NCBI GenBank assembly: GCA_937880065.1
Contig: CALFMA010000140.1
Location: 1 to 5,468, forward strand
Length of the DNA: 5,468 bases
From: an uncultured Ruminococcus sp.
GTDB taxonomy: Bacteria > Bacillota_A > Clostridia > Oscillospirales > Ruminococcaceae
Direction of reading: 5' to 3'
Part shown: positions 1 to 3,890 of the stretch, in pieces
Layout of the letters: each line of letters begins with the position of its first letter
Position numbering within the stretch: the first letter of the stretch is position 1
Position numbers and translations under genes: made by a program
The notes under the pieces: model-generated
Database searches by the model: none
The model's input: only the letters and a program-made list of their open reading frames with translations
What the model was told of the DNA's origin: nothing

Positions 1-558
1 ACGGAATTCGTAATATCCCCAGCCTACAGTTGAAGCGGAGTAGGAGAAAGGCAGACCGAATTTTACGTGGTCACCTGCATCGTGCCAGCCGCCTGTGAGG
101 TCGAGAGTGCCGTTGCCGTCGGGGTCAAGGAATTCTCTGTTTTCCTCAATGAACTTATCTGTCATATTGACGCCCACATAGAGGTCTTCATCTTCACTTG
201 CACCGCCGTCGCCTTCGCCGTCGTAGTTGCCAAGACCGTCGTCTTTACCGTCATCGGGGCCTGCATCGCCTACGTTTACTTTAGGCATTGGGTTCATTGG
301 CTGAAGTGGAATTTCAGCATCCTTGATGTGGCAGTCGTCACGCCAGGAGTAATAGCCGTCCTCGCCTACTTCATCGCCGCACTTGTTTGCGTCATAGAAG
401 CAGAGAGCCAGCTGGAGAGCTTCGGCATAGTTGTAGTAATTGTTGGGTTCATCGGGAGTAATAACAGCTGCATTTGCAGTTACAGCACTTCCCGACATGA
501 GAACAGCTGCAGCTGAAACAGCGGCTGCTGAACGCCTGAGAAAATTTGATTTATTCAT
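1..558 (-). CDS. Secreted glycoside hydrolase family 9 cellulase, N-terminal part (runs off left edge)
   Basis: The reverse strand is open from an ATG at 558 to the window edge, giving 186 codons with no stop. Residues 1-30 form a signal peptide: basic start (K3, R8, R9), an Ala/Val-rich core and an ANA cleavage site near residue 30, so the enzyme is exported. Residues 45-80 match the start of the GH9 (alpha/alpha)6 barrel, with [15 protein letters not shown] and a YSWRDD segment. Residues 153-170 carry the family hallmark [19 protein letters not shown]160 and D163 fit the paired Asp of GH9, one of which is the catalytic base; the acid Glu lies beyond the edge. GH9 enzymes hydrolyse beta-1,4-glucan in cellulose. 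Unusually, about 70 residues, rich in Asp and Gly (roughly 81-152), separate the WRDD segment from the DLTGGW motif, where most GH9 proteins have a short loop. The start is supported by GAAAGG at 567-572, eight bases upstream. Any carbohydrate-binding module or dockerin would be off-window, so cellulosome attachment cannot be judged. Confidence 0.95.
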   Translation of the reverse strand, partial: MNKSNFLRRSAAAVSAAAVLMSGSAVTANAAVITPDEPNNYYNYAEALQLALCFYDANKCGDEVGEDGYYSWRDDCHIKDAEIPLQPMNPMPKVNVGDAGPDDGKDDGLGNYDGEGDGGASEDEDLYVGVNMTDKFIEENREFLDPDGNGTLDLTGGWHDAGDHVKFGLPFSYSASTVGWGYYEFR

Positions 559-572
559 ATTTTTTTCCTTTC

Positions 573-591
573 TCGGAGTGAGGTACTCCGA
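573..591 (-). promoter_or_regulatory. Hairpin immediately upstream of the cellulase ribosome binding site
   Basis: A perfect 7-bp inverted repeat (TCGGAGT / ACTCCGA) with a 5-base loop ends one base before the GAAAGG ribosome binding site at 567-572. In the mRNA it would be a stable stem directly next to the ribosome landing site, able to protect the 5' end or tune initiation. No T-tract follows, so it is not a terminator. The structure is seen in the sequence; the role is inferred. Confidence 0.55.
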
Positions 592-605
592 TTTTAATCT
601 TTATA

Positions 606-675
606 ATTGATGGGCAACTAACGGGTGAATATTTAGTGCAGTCAAAAGAATTCAAGAGTTAGTTGGTACATCAAT
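606..675 (-). repeat. Long inverted repeat in the cellulase leader
   Basis: The arms are 606-622 (ATTGATG, GG, CAACTAAC) and 658-675 (GTTAGTTG, GTA, CATCAAT). They pair as 7 + 8 bp around a 2x3 internal loop and enclose about 35 bases. This much complementarity in a short leader is unlikely by chance, and it would make a long stem in the cellulase 5' UTR if transcription starts upstream of it. It could also be a DNA-level binding site. I do not recognise a catalogued riboswitch class. A weak TATAAA at 600-605 (minus) lies just inside and lacks a convincing -35 box. Confidence 0.55.
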
Positions 676-677
676 CT

Positions 678-699
678 GATAAAGTCCCATGGACTTATC
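678..699 (-). promoter_or_regulatory. Third hairpin of the cellulase leader
   Basis: GATAAAGTCC (678-687) and GGACTTATC (691-699) pair over 9 bp with one bulged base and a 3-base loop. It lies between the upstream gene's terminator and the long inverted repeat at 606-675. It has no T-tract on the minus strand, so it does not look like a terminator. With the other two hairpins it makes nearly the whole space between terminator and cellulase gene potentially structured. Confidence 0.45.
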
Positions 700-715
700 G
701 TCTGAAAATAGGCAT

Positions 716-771
716 AAAAAAGGTCAGAAATCAACAGAAAAAGGTGTAACCTGAACTGTATACTTCTGACC
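716..771 (-). terminator. Rho-independent terminator of the TrpR-like gene
   Basis: Reading the minus strand, GGTCAGAA (771-764) pairs with TTCTGACC (729-722), and six T residues follow at 721-716. The 34-base interior holds nested pairings, ACAG with CTGT (759-756 / 737-734) and GGT with ACC (751-749 / 745-743), so it can fold as a stacked, interrupted stem rather than an open loop. It starts 16 bases after the stop of the gene at 787-1086 and separates that gene from the cellulase. Confidence 0.75.
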
Positions 772-786
772 TGATGTGCTGCGGCA

Positions 787-1086
787 TTAAAGGAGTCCTT
801 TTTCCTTTAACTTTGTGAAAACAATGTTGTAACCGTCATTTCCGTCCTGTAAGGAACGGTTTACACGGCTGATTGTAGCTGTACTTGCCCCAGTTTCGGA
901 AACAATGCTGTTATAGACTCTATGTTCGTCAAGGAGTCTTGCAACGTGGAAACGCTGGGCAAAGGATTTAAGCTCAATAGTGGTACAAAGGTCAACAAAG
1001 AATTTGTAGCATTCGTCAACATTTTCGAGGGTAAGAATAGCCTCGAAAAGCTTATCCATATTTTCGGATCTCATTTTTTCATTCAT
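787..1086 (-). CDS. yerC: YerC/YecD-family TrpR-like DNA-binding protein
   Basis: This 99-residue protein has the size and layout of the YerC/YecD group of TrpR-related regulators common in Firmicutes. The N-terminal helices (about 8-55) include LFEAILTLENVDECYKFF and a conserved-looking ELKSFAQRFHVARLL stretch. They are followed by a helix-turn-helix at about 57-78 (VYNSIVSETGASTATISRV), where GASTATISR is the turn and recognition helix. It should be a small cytoplasmic dimer that binds DNA; the target and any ligand are not known to me, and tryptophan binding should not be assumed. The ATG at 1086 is chosen because GGAG lies 10 bases upstream at 1097-1100; an in-frame ATG at codon 5 is a less likely alternative. 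The gene has its own promoter and terminator, so it appears monocistronic. Its position beside a cellulase may be fortuitous. Confidence 0.9.
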   Translation of the reverse strand: MNEKMRSENMDKLFEAILTLENVDECYKFFVDLCTTIELKSFAQRFHVARLLDEHRVYNSIVSETGASTATISRVNRSLQDGNDGYNIVFTKLKEKGLL

Positions 1087-1131
1087 GGTATAGTATCTCC
1101 AATCTGCATAAACGCAAAAGTCGTTACATAT

Positions 1132-1160
1132 ATTTTACCACATTAGAGCGAAAAAGTAAA
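1132..1160 (-). promoter_or_regulatory. Sigma-A promoter for the TrpR-like gene
   Basis: On the minus strand, TTTACT (1160-1155) and TAAAAT (1137-1132) are separated by exactly 17 bases. The predicted transcript would start near 1125, about 40 bases before the ATG. Position and spacing fit a vegetative promoter well. Confidence 0.7.
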
Positions 1161-1233
1161 GGGTTTTTAGAAATTTTTTCAGATTTTTTTAAAACTTGTG
1201 CAAAAGTCTAAAAGATTGCTATACCTATAGTAT

Positions 1234-1262
1234 ATCATAGCACAATTTCCTCAATTTGTAAA
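1234..1262 (-). promoter_or_regulatory. Possible second, distal minus-strand promoter
   Basis: TTTACA (1262-1257) and TATGAT (1239-1234) are 17 bases apart on the minus strand, as close to consensus as the proximal promoter at 1132-1160. Transcription would start near 1227 and run into the TrpR-like gene with an extra AT-rich leader of about 140 bases. An interrupted inverted repeat (1215-1222 with 1237-1246) overlaps the -10 box and could be an operator. In AT-rich DNA chance matches are common, so confidence is moderate. Confidence 0.4.
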
Positions 1263-1404
1263 GAGAAAATGTACAATTTATATAAAATCGTGAGAATAGA
1301 CAAAGAGGGGAATATTGCAAGCTAAAAATTGCTTAAATTAGATAAACTTTACTTAAAATTGCGTTAAATATTTCTTAAATATTGAACTTAAAACAAATGT
1401 GTAG
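1263..1404. other. AT-rich non-coding gap with phased A/T tracts
   Basis: I see no credible gene between the promoters of the TrpR-like gene and the rnpB terminator. From about 1322 to 1393 short A-runs recur at near-helical spacing, with centres near 1325, 1336, 1345, 1356, 1366, 1377 and 1390. Phased tracts of this kind usually bend DNA. The stretch lies upstream of the minus-strand promoters, where curvature or UP-like contacts could help RNA polymerase. The spacing is read from the sequence; the bending is inferred. Confidence 0.4.
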
Positions 1405-1428
1405 AAAAAAGGAGAGCAAATGCTCTCC
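1405..1428 (-). terminator. Rho-independent terminator of rnpB
   Basis: On the minus strand GGAGAGCA and TGCTCTCC form an 8-bp perfect stem with an AA centre (effectively a 4-base loop), followed by six T residues at 1410-1405. It begins one or two bases after the closing helix of RNase P RNA. Confidence 0.92.
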
Positions 1429-1429
1429 G

Positions 1430-1775
1430 AAGTGACCAGACCGATAAGCCGGGTTCTGTCGTGTGCAGCAATTTATCTACGCTTACAGTCGCCCATAAGC
1501 TGGAGCCGTCATTACCTTGTATCCGCCGAGCAGACGTTAAGATACAAAGCACCAATAGACGTTGCATCGGATAGGGTTTACATGGCAGTACAGTCTCCTG
1601 CACTCCGGTGAGCTCTTACCTCACCTTTCCACCCTTACCGCAAAAGCGGCGGTATATCTCTGTTGCACTTGCCCTAAGGTCGCCCTCGGCTGCCGTTAGC
1701 AGCTACCCTGCTCTGTGATGCCCGGACTTTCCTCGTAAACTTTATCGTTTCCGCTGCTGCATAGTCTGCTCACTT
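1430..1775 (-). ncRNA. rnpB: RNase P RNA, the catalytic RNA that matures tRNA 5' ends
   Basis: The minus strand carries the universal core segments in the right order. GAGGAAAGTCCGGGC lies near the 5' end (1734-1720). An AGGGTGGAAAGGTGAGGTAAGAG-type segment lies mid-molecule (about 1634-1609) and contains a GGTGAG / CTCACC hairpin. ACAGAACCCGGC followed by TTATCGG lies near the 3' end (1459-1448 onward); the 5' and 3' segments supply the P4 pseudoknot region. Closing helix P1 is visible as AAGTGAGCAGAC (1775-1764) with GTCTGGTCACTT (1441-1430), 11 of 12 pairs formed with one mismatch. A CCGC-TTTT-GCGG hairpin fits P12. The length of about 346 nt and these segments suggest the common ancestral A-type rather than the Bacillus B-type, though I did not fold it. 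The RNA acts with the RnpA protein. Ends are set by P1 and may differ by a few bases from the transcript. Apparent reading frames inside it on both strands are not genes. Confidence 0.97.
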
Positions 1776-1779
1776 TGGT

Positions 1780-1808
1780 ATTATACCATTTTTTTTTGTA
1801 TTTGTCAA
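1780..1808 (-). promoter_or_regulatory. Consensus sigma-A promoter of rnpB
   Basis: TTGACA (1808-1803) and TATAAT (1785-1780) match consensus at all twelve positions with a 17-base spacer. The predicted start, around 1773-1774, coincides with the 5' side of the P1 helix, as expected for an abundant stable RNA with little or no 5' trimming. Confidence 0.92.
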
Positions 1809-1816
1809 TGATGACG

Positions 1817-1828
1817 AAAAAAATTTTT
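1817..1828. promoter_or_regulatory. A/T tract placed as a shared UP element
   Basis: Seven A followed by five T lie between two back-to-back promoters. The tract sits roughly 45-55 bases upstream of both predicted starts (about 1773 on minus, about 1874 on plus). That is where the RNA polymerase alpha-subunit C-terminal domains contact UP elements. The function is inferred from position and composition only. Confidence 0.4.
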
Positions 1829-1838
1829 ACAGCAGCTA

Positions 1839-1867
1839 TTGACAAGAGGGAAAATATATGATATAAT
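1839..1867 (+). promoter_or_regulatory. Consensus sigma-A promoter of the DUF3793-flavodoxin operon
   Basis: TTGACA (1839-1844) and TATAAT (1862-1867) are both perfect, with a 17-base spacer. Transcription should start near 1874, leaving a leader of about 160 bases before the ATG at 2036. A promoter this strong on a two-gene operon suggests control by repression or by the leader rather than by activation. Confidence 0.88.
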
Positions 1868-1874
1868 AAATACA

Positions 1875-1946
1875 GTTAGAAGATACTAACATCAGCAGAC
1901 CTGAAAAGTCTGCATAATTTAAAGATGGATGTTAGTGTAATCTAAC
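1875..1946 (+). promoter_or_regulatory. Duplicated GTTAG-N6-CTAAC dyad in the operon leader
   Basis: Two dyads of identical layout occur at 1875-1890 and 1931-1946, centres 56 bases apart, the first starting right at the predicted transcription start. As DNA they look like paired operators for a dimeric repressor. As RNA they allow alternative folds: two small hairpins, or a nested stem in which CTAACATC (1886-1893) pairs with GATGTTAG (1928-1935) around a GCAGAC / GTCTGC hairpin (1895-1900 / 1908-1913), closed outside by GTTAG (1875-1879) with CTAAC (1942-1946). The half-site resembles that of DtxR-type metal repressors (GTTAG / CTAAC), but the 6-base spacing does not fit the DtxR box. No known riboswitch class was recognised. 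Confidence 0.55.
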
Positions 1947-1982
1947 ATTTTGCACCATAGTGTTTATACAAAAAATATTGTT

Positions 1983-2013
1983 TTATCGGTGAAATACAGG
2001 ATTTAGCCGATAA
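1983..2013 (+). promoter_or_regulatory. Hairpin just upstream of the DUF3793 ribosome binding site
   Basis: TTATCGG (1983-1989) pairs with CCGATAA (2007-2013) around a 17-base loop. It ends 10 bases before the strong AGGAGG site at 2024-2029. There is no T-run after it, so it is not a terminator. It may be the 3' part of a structured leader together with the dyads at 1875-1946. Confidence 0.4.
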
Positions 2014-2035
2014 TGCGATATACAGGAGGGATTTT

Positions 2036-2587
2036 ATGCTGTTTGAAAAAAGTCTTATTACACATTGTTCACCGACGCTTGCTTCAATAAAACCTGCAAG
2101 TCTTTTCAATATAAAGGAAAAGGACGGAGGGTTAAGCAGCGAACTTGAAAAATGGGACAACATACTTCAGACAAAAGGGTTGTCCGTCTGCGTACTTCGC
2201 AGAAGGGAAAATTCTGTTCTTGTGTATGTCTATAGACGTTCACAGCTGGCGAAAATTCTTGATTCTCCTGATGTAAAGGCATTTTTGGGGGAATACGGAT
2301 ATGAATATTCCGATATTCCCACGGTACTGGCTCATCTCAGGAAAAGACTGGGAAGCTGTCCTTGTTTTCCCCATGAAATAGGGGTGTTTCTTGGCTATCC
2401 TCTTGAAGATGTTATCGGTTTTATTGAAAACGAGGGCAAAAACTGCAAATGTACAGGCTGCTGGAAAGTGTACGGCGACGCTGTTACAGCAGAGAAAAAA
2501 TTTGCACAGTACAAAAAATGCAGTTGCGTGTATCAGAGATTATGGTGCGGAGGAAAAAGTATTATGCAGCTTACAGTAGCGGCATAA
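2036..2587 (+). CDS. DUF3793 family protein, function unknown
   Basis: This 183-residue soluble protein has the marks I associate with DUF3793, a Clostridia-centred family without an assigned biochemical role. They are a central PHEIGVFLGYPLEDV block (112-126) and a GCWKVYGD block (141-148), followed by a Phe/Tyr-Lys-Cys stretch. It is rich in cysteine toward the C terminus, with a CxCxxC arrangement (C137, C139, C142), a CxC pair (C162, C164) and C171, plus C108 and C110. Metal binding or redox activity is possible but not shown, and some of these cysteines may not be family-wide. No signal peptide or membrane segment is visible. The ATG at 2036 is fixed by AGGAGG at 2024-2029, six bases upstream. 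Flavodoxin follows after 15 bases in the same operon, a pairing that suggests a link to electron transfer or metal stress. That link is inference. Confidence 0.88.
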   Translation: MLFEKSLITHCSPTLASIKPASLFNIKEKDGGLSSELEKWDNILQTKGLSVCVLRRRENSVLVYVYRRSQLAKILDSPDVKAFLGEYGYEYSDIPTVLAHLRKRLGSCPCFPHEIGVFLGYPLEDVIGFIENEGKNCKCTGCWKVYGDAVTAEKKFAQYKKCSCVYQRLWCGGKSIMQLTVAA

Positions 2588-2602
2588 GGAAAGAGGTATT
2601 TT

Positions 2603-3025
2603 ATGAGCAAAGCAGCAGTAGTTTATTGGAGTGGAACAGGCAATACTCAGTCAATGGCTGAGCTTATTGCAGCAGGAGTCAAGGATGCAGGAGGCGAGGC
2701 GGTTATTCTTACATCTGCTGAATTTACAGCGGATATGATTGATGAATATGATGCCATAGCTTTTGGCTGTCCTTCAATGGGTGCAGAACAGCTTGAAGAA
2801 GACGAATTTGAGCCTATGTTTGAGGCTTGCAGAAGTAAGCTTTCGGGGAAGAAAATTGCACTTTTCGGTTCATATGGCTGGGGTGACGGCGAATGGATGA
2901 GAAACTGGGAGGAATTGTGCAAGGGTGACGGAGCAGTTCTGGCTTGTGACTGTGTAATCTGCAATGAAGCACCTGATGACAAAGCGTCAGCTGCCTGTGC
3001 TGCCATGGGCAAGGCTCTTGTGTAA
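2603..3025 (+). CDS. Short-chain flavodoxin (FMN electron carrier)
   Basis: This 140-residue cytoplasmic FMN protein carries low-potential electrons and can replace ferredoxin, typically when iron is scarce. The phosphate-binding loop SGTGNT is at residues 10-15. The first flavin loop, GCPSMGAEQLEE, is at 55-66, with M59 placed like the methionine next to the isoalloxazine in clostridial flavodoxins. The second loop, GSYGWGDGEWM, is at 89-99, with W93 in the position of the stacking tryptophan. Length and motifs fit the short-chain clostridial type, without the extra loop of long-chain flavodoxins. The C-terminal half has several cysteines (C106, C115, C117, C120, C132), more than I expect for the family. 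AGAGG at 2592-2596, six bases before the ATG, sets the start. The gene lies 15 bases after the DUF3793 stop and is followed by a terminator, so it ends the operon. Confidence 0.95.
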   Translation: MSKAAVVYWSGTGNTQSMAELIAAGVKDAGGEAVILTSAEFTADMIDEYDAIAFGCPSMGAEQLEEDEFEPMFEACRSKLSGKKIALFGSYGWGDGEWMRNWEELCKGDGAVLACDCVICNEAPDDKASAACAAMGKALV

Positions 3026-3046
3026 AATAATATGTCATAGCATATA

Positions 3047-3081
3047 AAACCGCCTGTATTCGTTGCAGGCGGTTTGTTTGT
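3047..3081. terminator. Terminator hairpin between convergent operons
   Basis: AAACCGCCTG (3047-3056) pairs perfectly with CAGGCGGTTT (3066-3075). A T-rich tail (GTTTGTT) follows on the plus strand, so it ends the flavodoxin operon, whose last stop codon is 22 bases upstream. On the minus strand the stem runs into only four T residues (3049-3046), which gives a weaker terminator for the HAD gene, whose stop lies 7 bases before the stem. Probably bidirectional. Confidence 0.85.
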
Positions 3082-3082
3082 T

Positions 3083-3886
3083 CTATATCAGCTTAAAATG
3101 CGACAGGGCATTATAAATTCCGTCCTCTGAAAGGGGAGTGGTTATGTAGGAAACATAGGGGTAAATGGTTTCTGCACCGCCCATGGCGATACTGTTTGGA
3201 ACTGCACGGAGCATAGGCAAATCGTTGGCACTATCGCCGATTGCGTAGGCATTTTCAAGGGGAATCCCAAGCTTTTTGAGGATAATTTCAATTGCCGTAG
3301 CCTTTGAAAATCCAAGGGGAACATTTTCATAAAAGCCGTTTCCACGATCGATTATATCGAAATATTTCCCGATTTCACGGCGAAAAAGCTCCATATCACA
3401 TTGGGGATTTTCCCATATAACGAACTTGTCAAAGATAAATTCAGCGTCTTCAACACGGCGGTCAACGGGAATATTCTCCTCCACAAAGGTGACGAGAAAA
3501 TCCTCTAAATCCGCAGTTTTCGGGGAAAAATCATCGAAAAAGTAGCCGTCCTTATGCTCATATACAGGAGTTACCCCTGTAGTGCGGATAAATTCCGCTA
3601 TTTTGCGGCAAAAATCCTGTGAAAGTGCGTTATACAGCAGAACTTCGCCGTCCATTTCGATATATGTTCCGCAGCCGCAGATTATACCGTCAAATCCGAG
3701 AGAACGCACCTTTTTATTGATGTTGAAAAGAGTCCGCCCCGAATTTATAAAAGTGTAATGACCGTTTTCACGAGCCTTTGCAATGGCTTCAACGGTGCTT
3801 TCGGGAATTGTGAGGCTGCCGTCCTCGGTTACGATTGTGCCGTCAATGTCGAAGAAAATTATTGATTTTTCGTTGATTTCGCTCAT
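3083..3886 (-). CDS. Cof-type HAD-superfamily phosphatase
   Basis: The 267-residue product has all four HAD motifs. Motif I is FFDIDGT (D13 nucleophile, D15 acid/base), motif II is the serine in NSGRT (S49), motif III is K195 in the GFSKATAI segment, and motif IV is GDSANDLPML (217-226, with D218 and D222 for Mg2+). The long insert between motifs II and III (about 80-185) is the alpha/beta C2-type cap of the Cof/YidA group, which dephosphorylate sugar phosphates, pyridoxal phosphate or flavin nucleotides; the substrate cannot be read from sequence. I start at the ATG at 3886, since DIDGT then lies at the usual distance from the N terminus. A TTG ten codons upstream would overlap the preceding gene by 26 bases. 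AAGGAAA lies about 14 bases before the ATG, a long spacing, so coupling to nudC translation (4-base gap) is plausible. It is the last gene of the minus operon and ends with a TAG stop. Confidence 0.92.
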   Translation of the reverse strand: MSEINEKSIIFFDIDGTIVTEDGSLTIPESTVEAIAKARENGHYTFINSGRTLFNINKKVRSLGFDGIICGCGTYIEMDGEVLLYNALSQDFCRKIAEFIRTTGVTPVYEHKDGYFFDDFSPKTADLEDFLVTFVEENIPVDRRVEDAEFIFDKFVIWENPQCDMELFRREIGKYFDIIDRGNGFYENVPLGFSKATAIEIILKKLGIPLENAYAIGDSANDLPMLRAVPNSIAMGGAETIYPYVSYITTPLSEDGIYNALSHFKLI

Positions 3887-3890
3887 ATAA

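Noticed and set aside
67..516. 149-codon plus-strand open frame with a hydrophobic translation
   Set aside because: It is antisense to the GH9 gene. The minus frame has a signal peptide, the DAGDHVKF motif and a ribosome binding site, while this frame has no recognisable domain or ribosome binding site.
600..605. TATAAA as -10 box of the cellulase promoter (minus strand)
   Set aside because: No acceptable -35 hexamer lies 16-18 bases upstream, so I did not call a promoter.
1256..1341. Plus-strand TTGTAA-N17-TATATA promoter, AGAGGGG and an 8-codon TTG-start frame (1315-1341)
   Set aside because: The promoter match is weak and overlaps a better minus-strand one, the start codon is TTG and the peptide is tiny; in AT-rich DNA this is expected by chance.
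1388..1611. Open frames on both strands inside 1388-1611
   Set aside because: They lie within RNase P RNA and its terminator; the conserved RNA segments and the P1 helix explain the sequence.
1875..2013. Known riboswitch classes (preQ1, FMN, NiCo/Fe, THF, SAM, guanidine) for the DUF3793 leader
   Set aside because: None of the consensus cores I know for these classes is present; kept as an unassigned element.
2647..3012. 121-codon minus-strand frame
   Set aside because: Antisense shadow of flavodoxin; low-complexity Ser/Ala-rich translation and no ribosome binding site.
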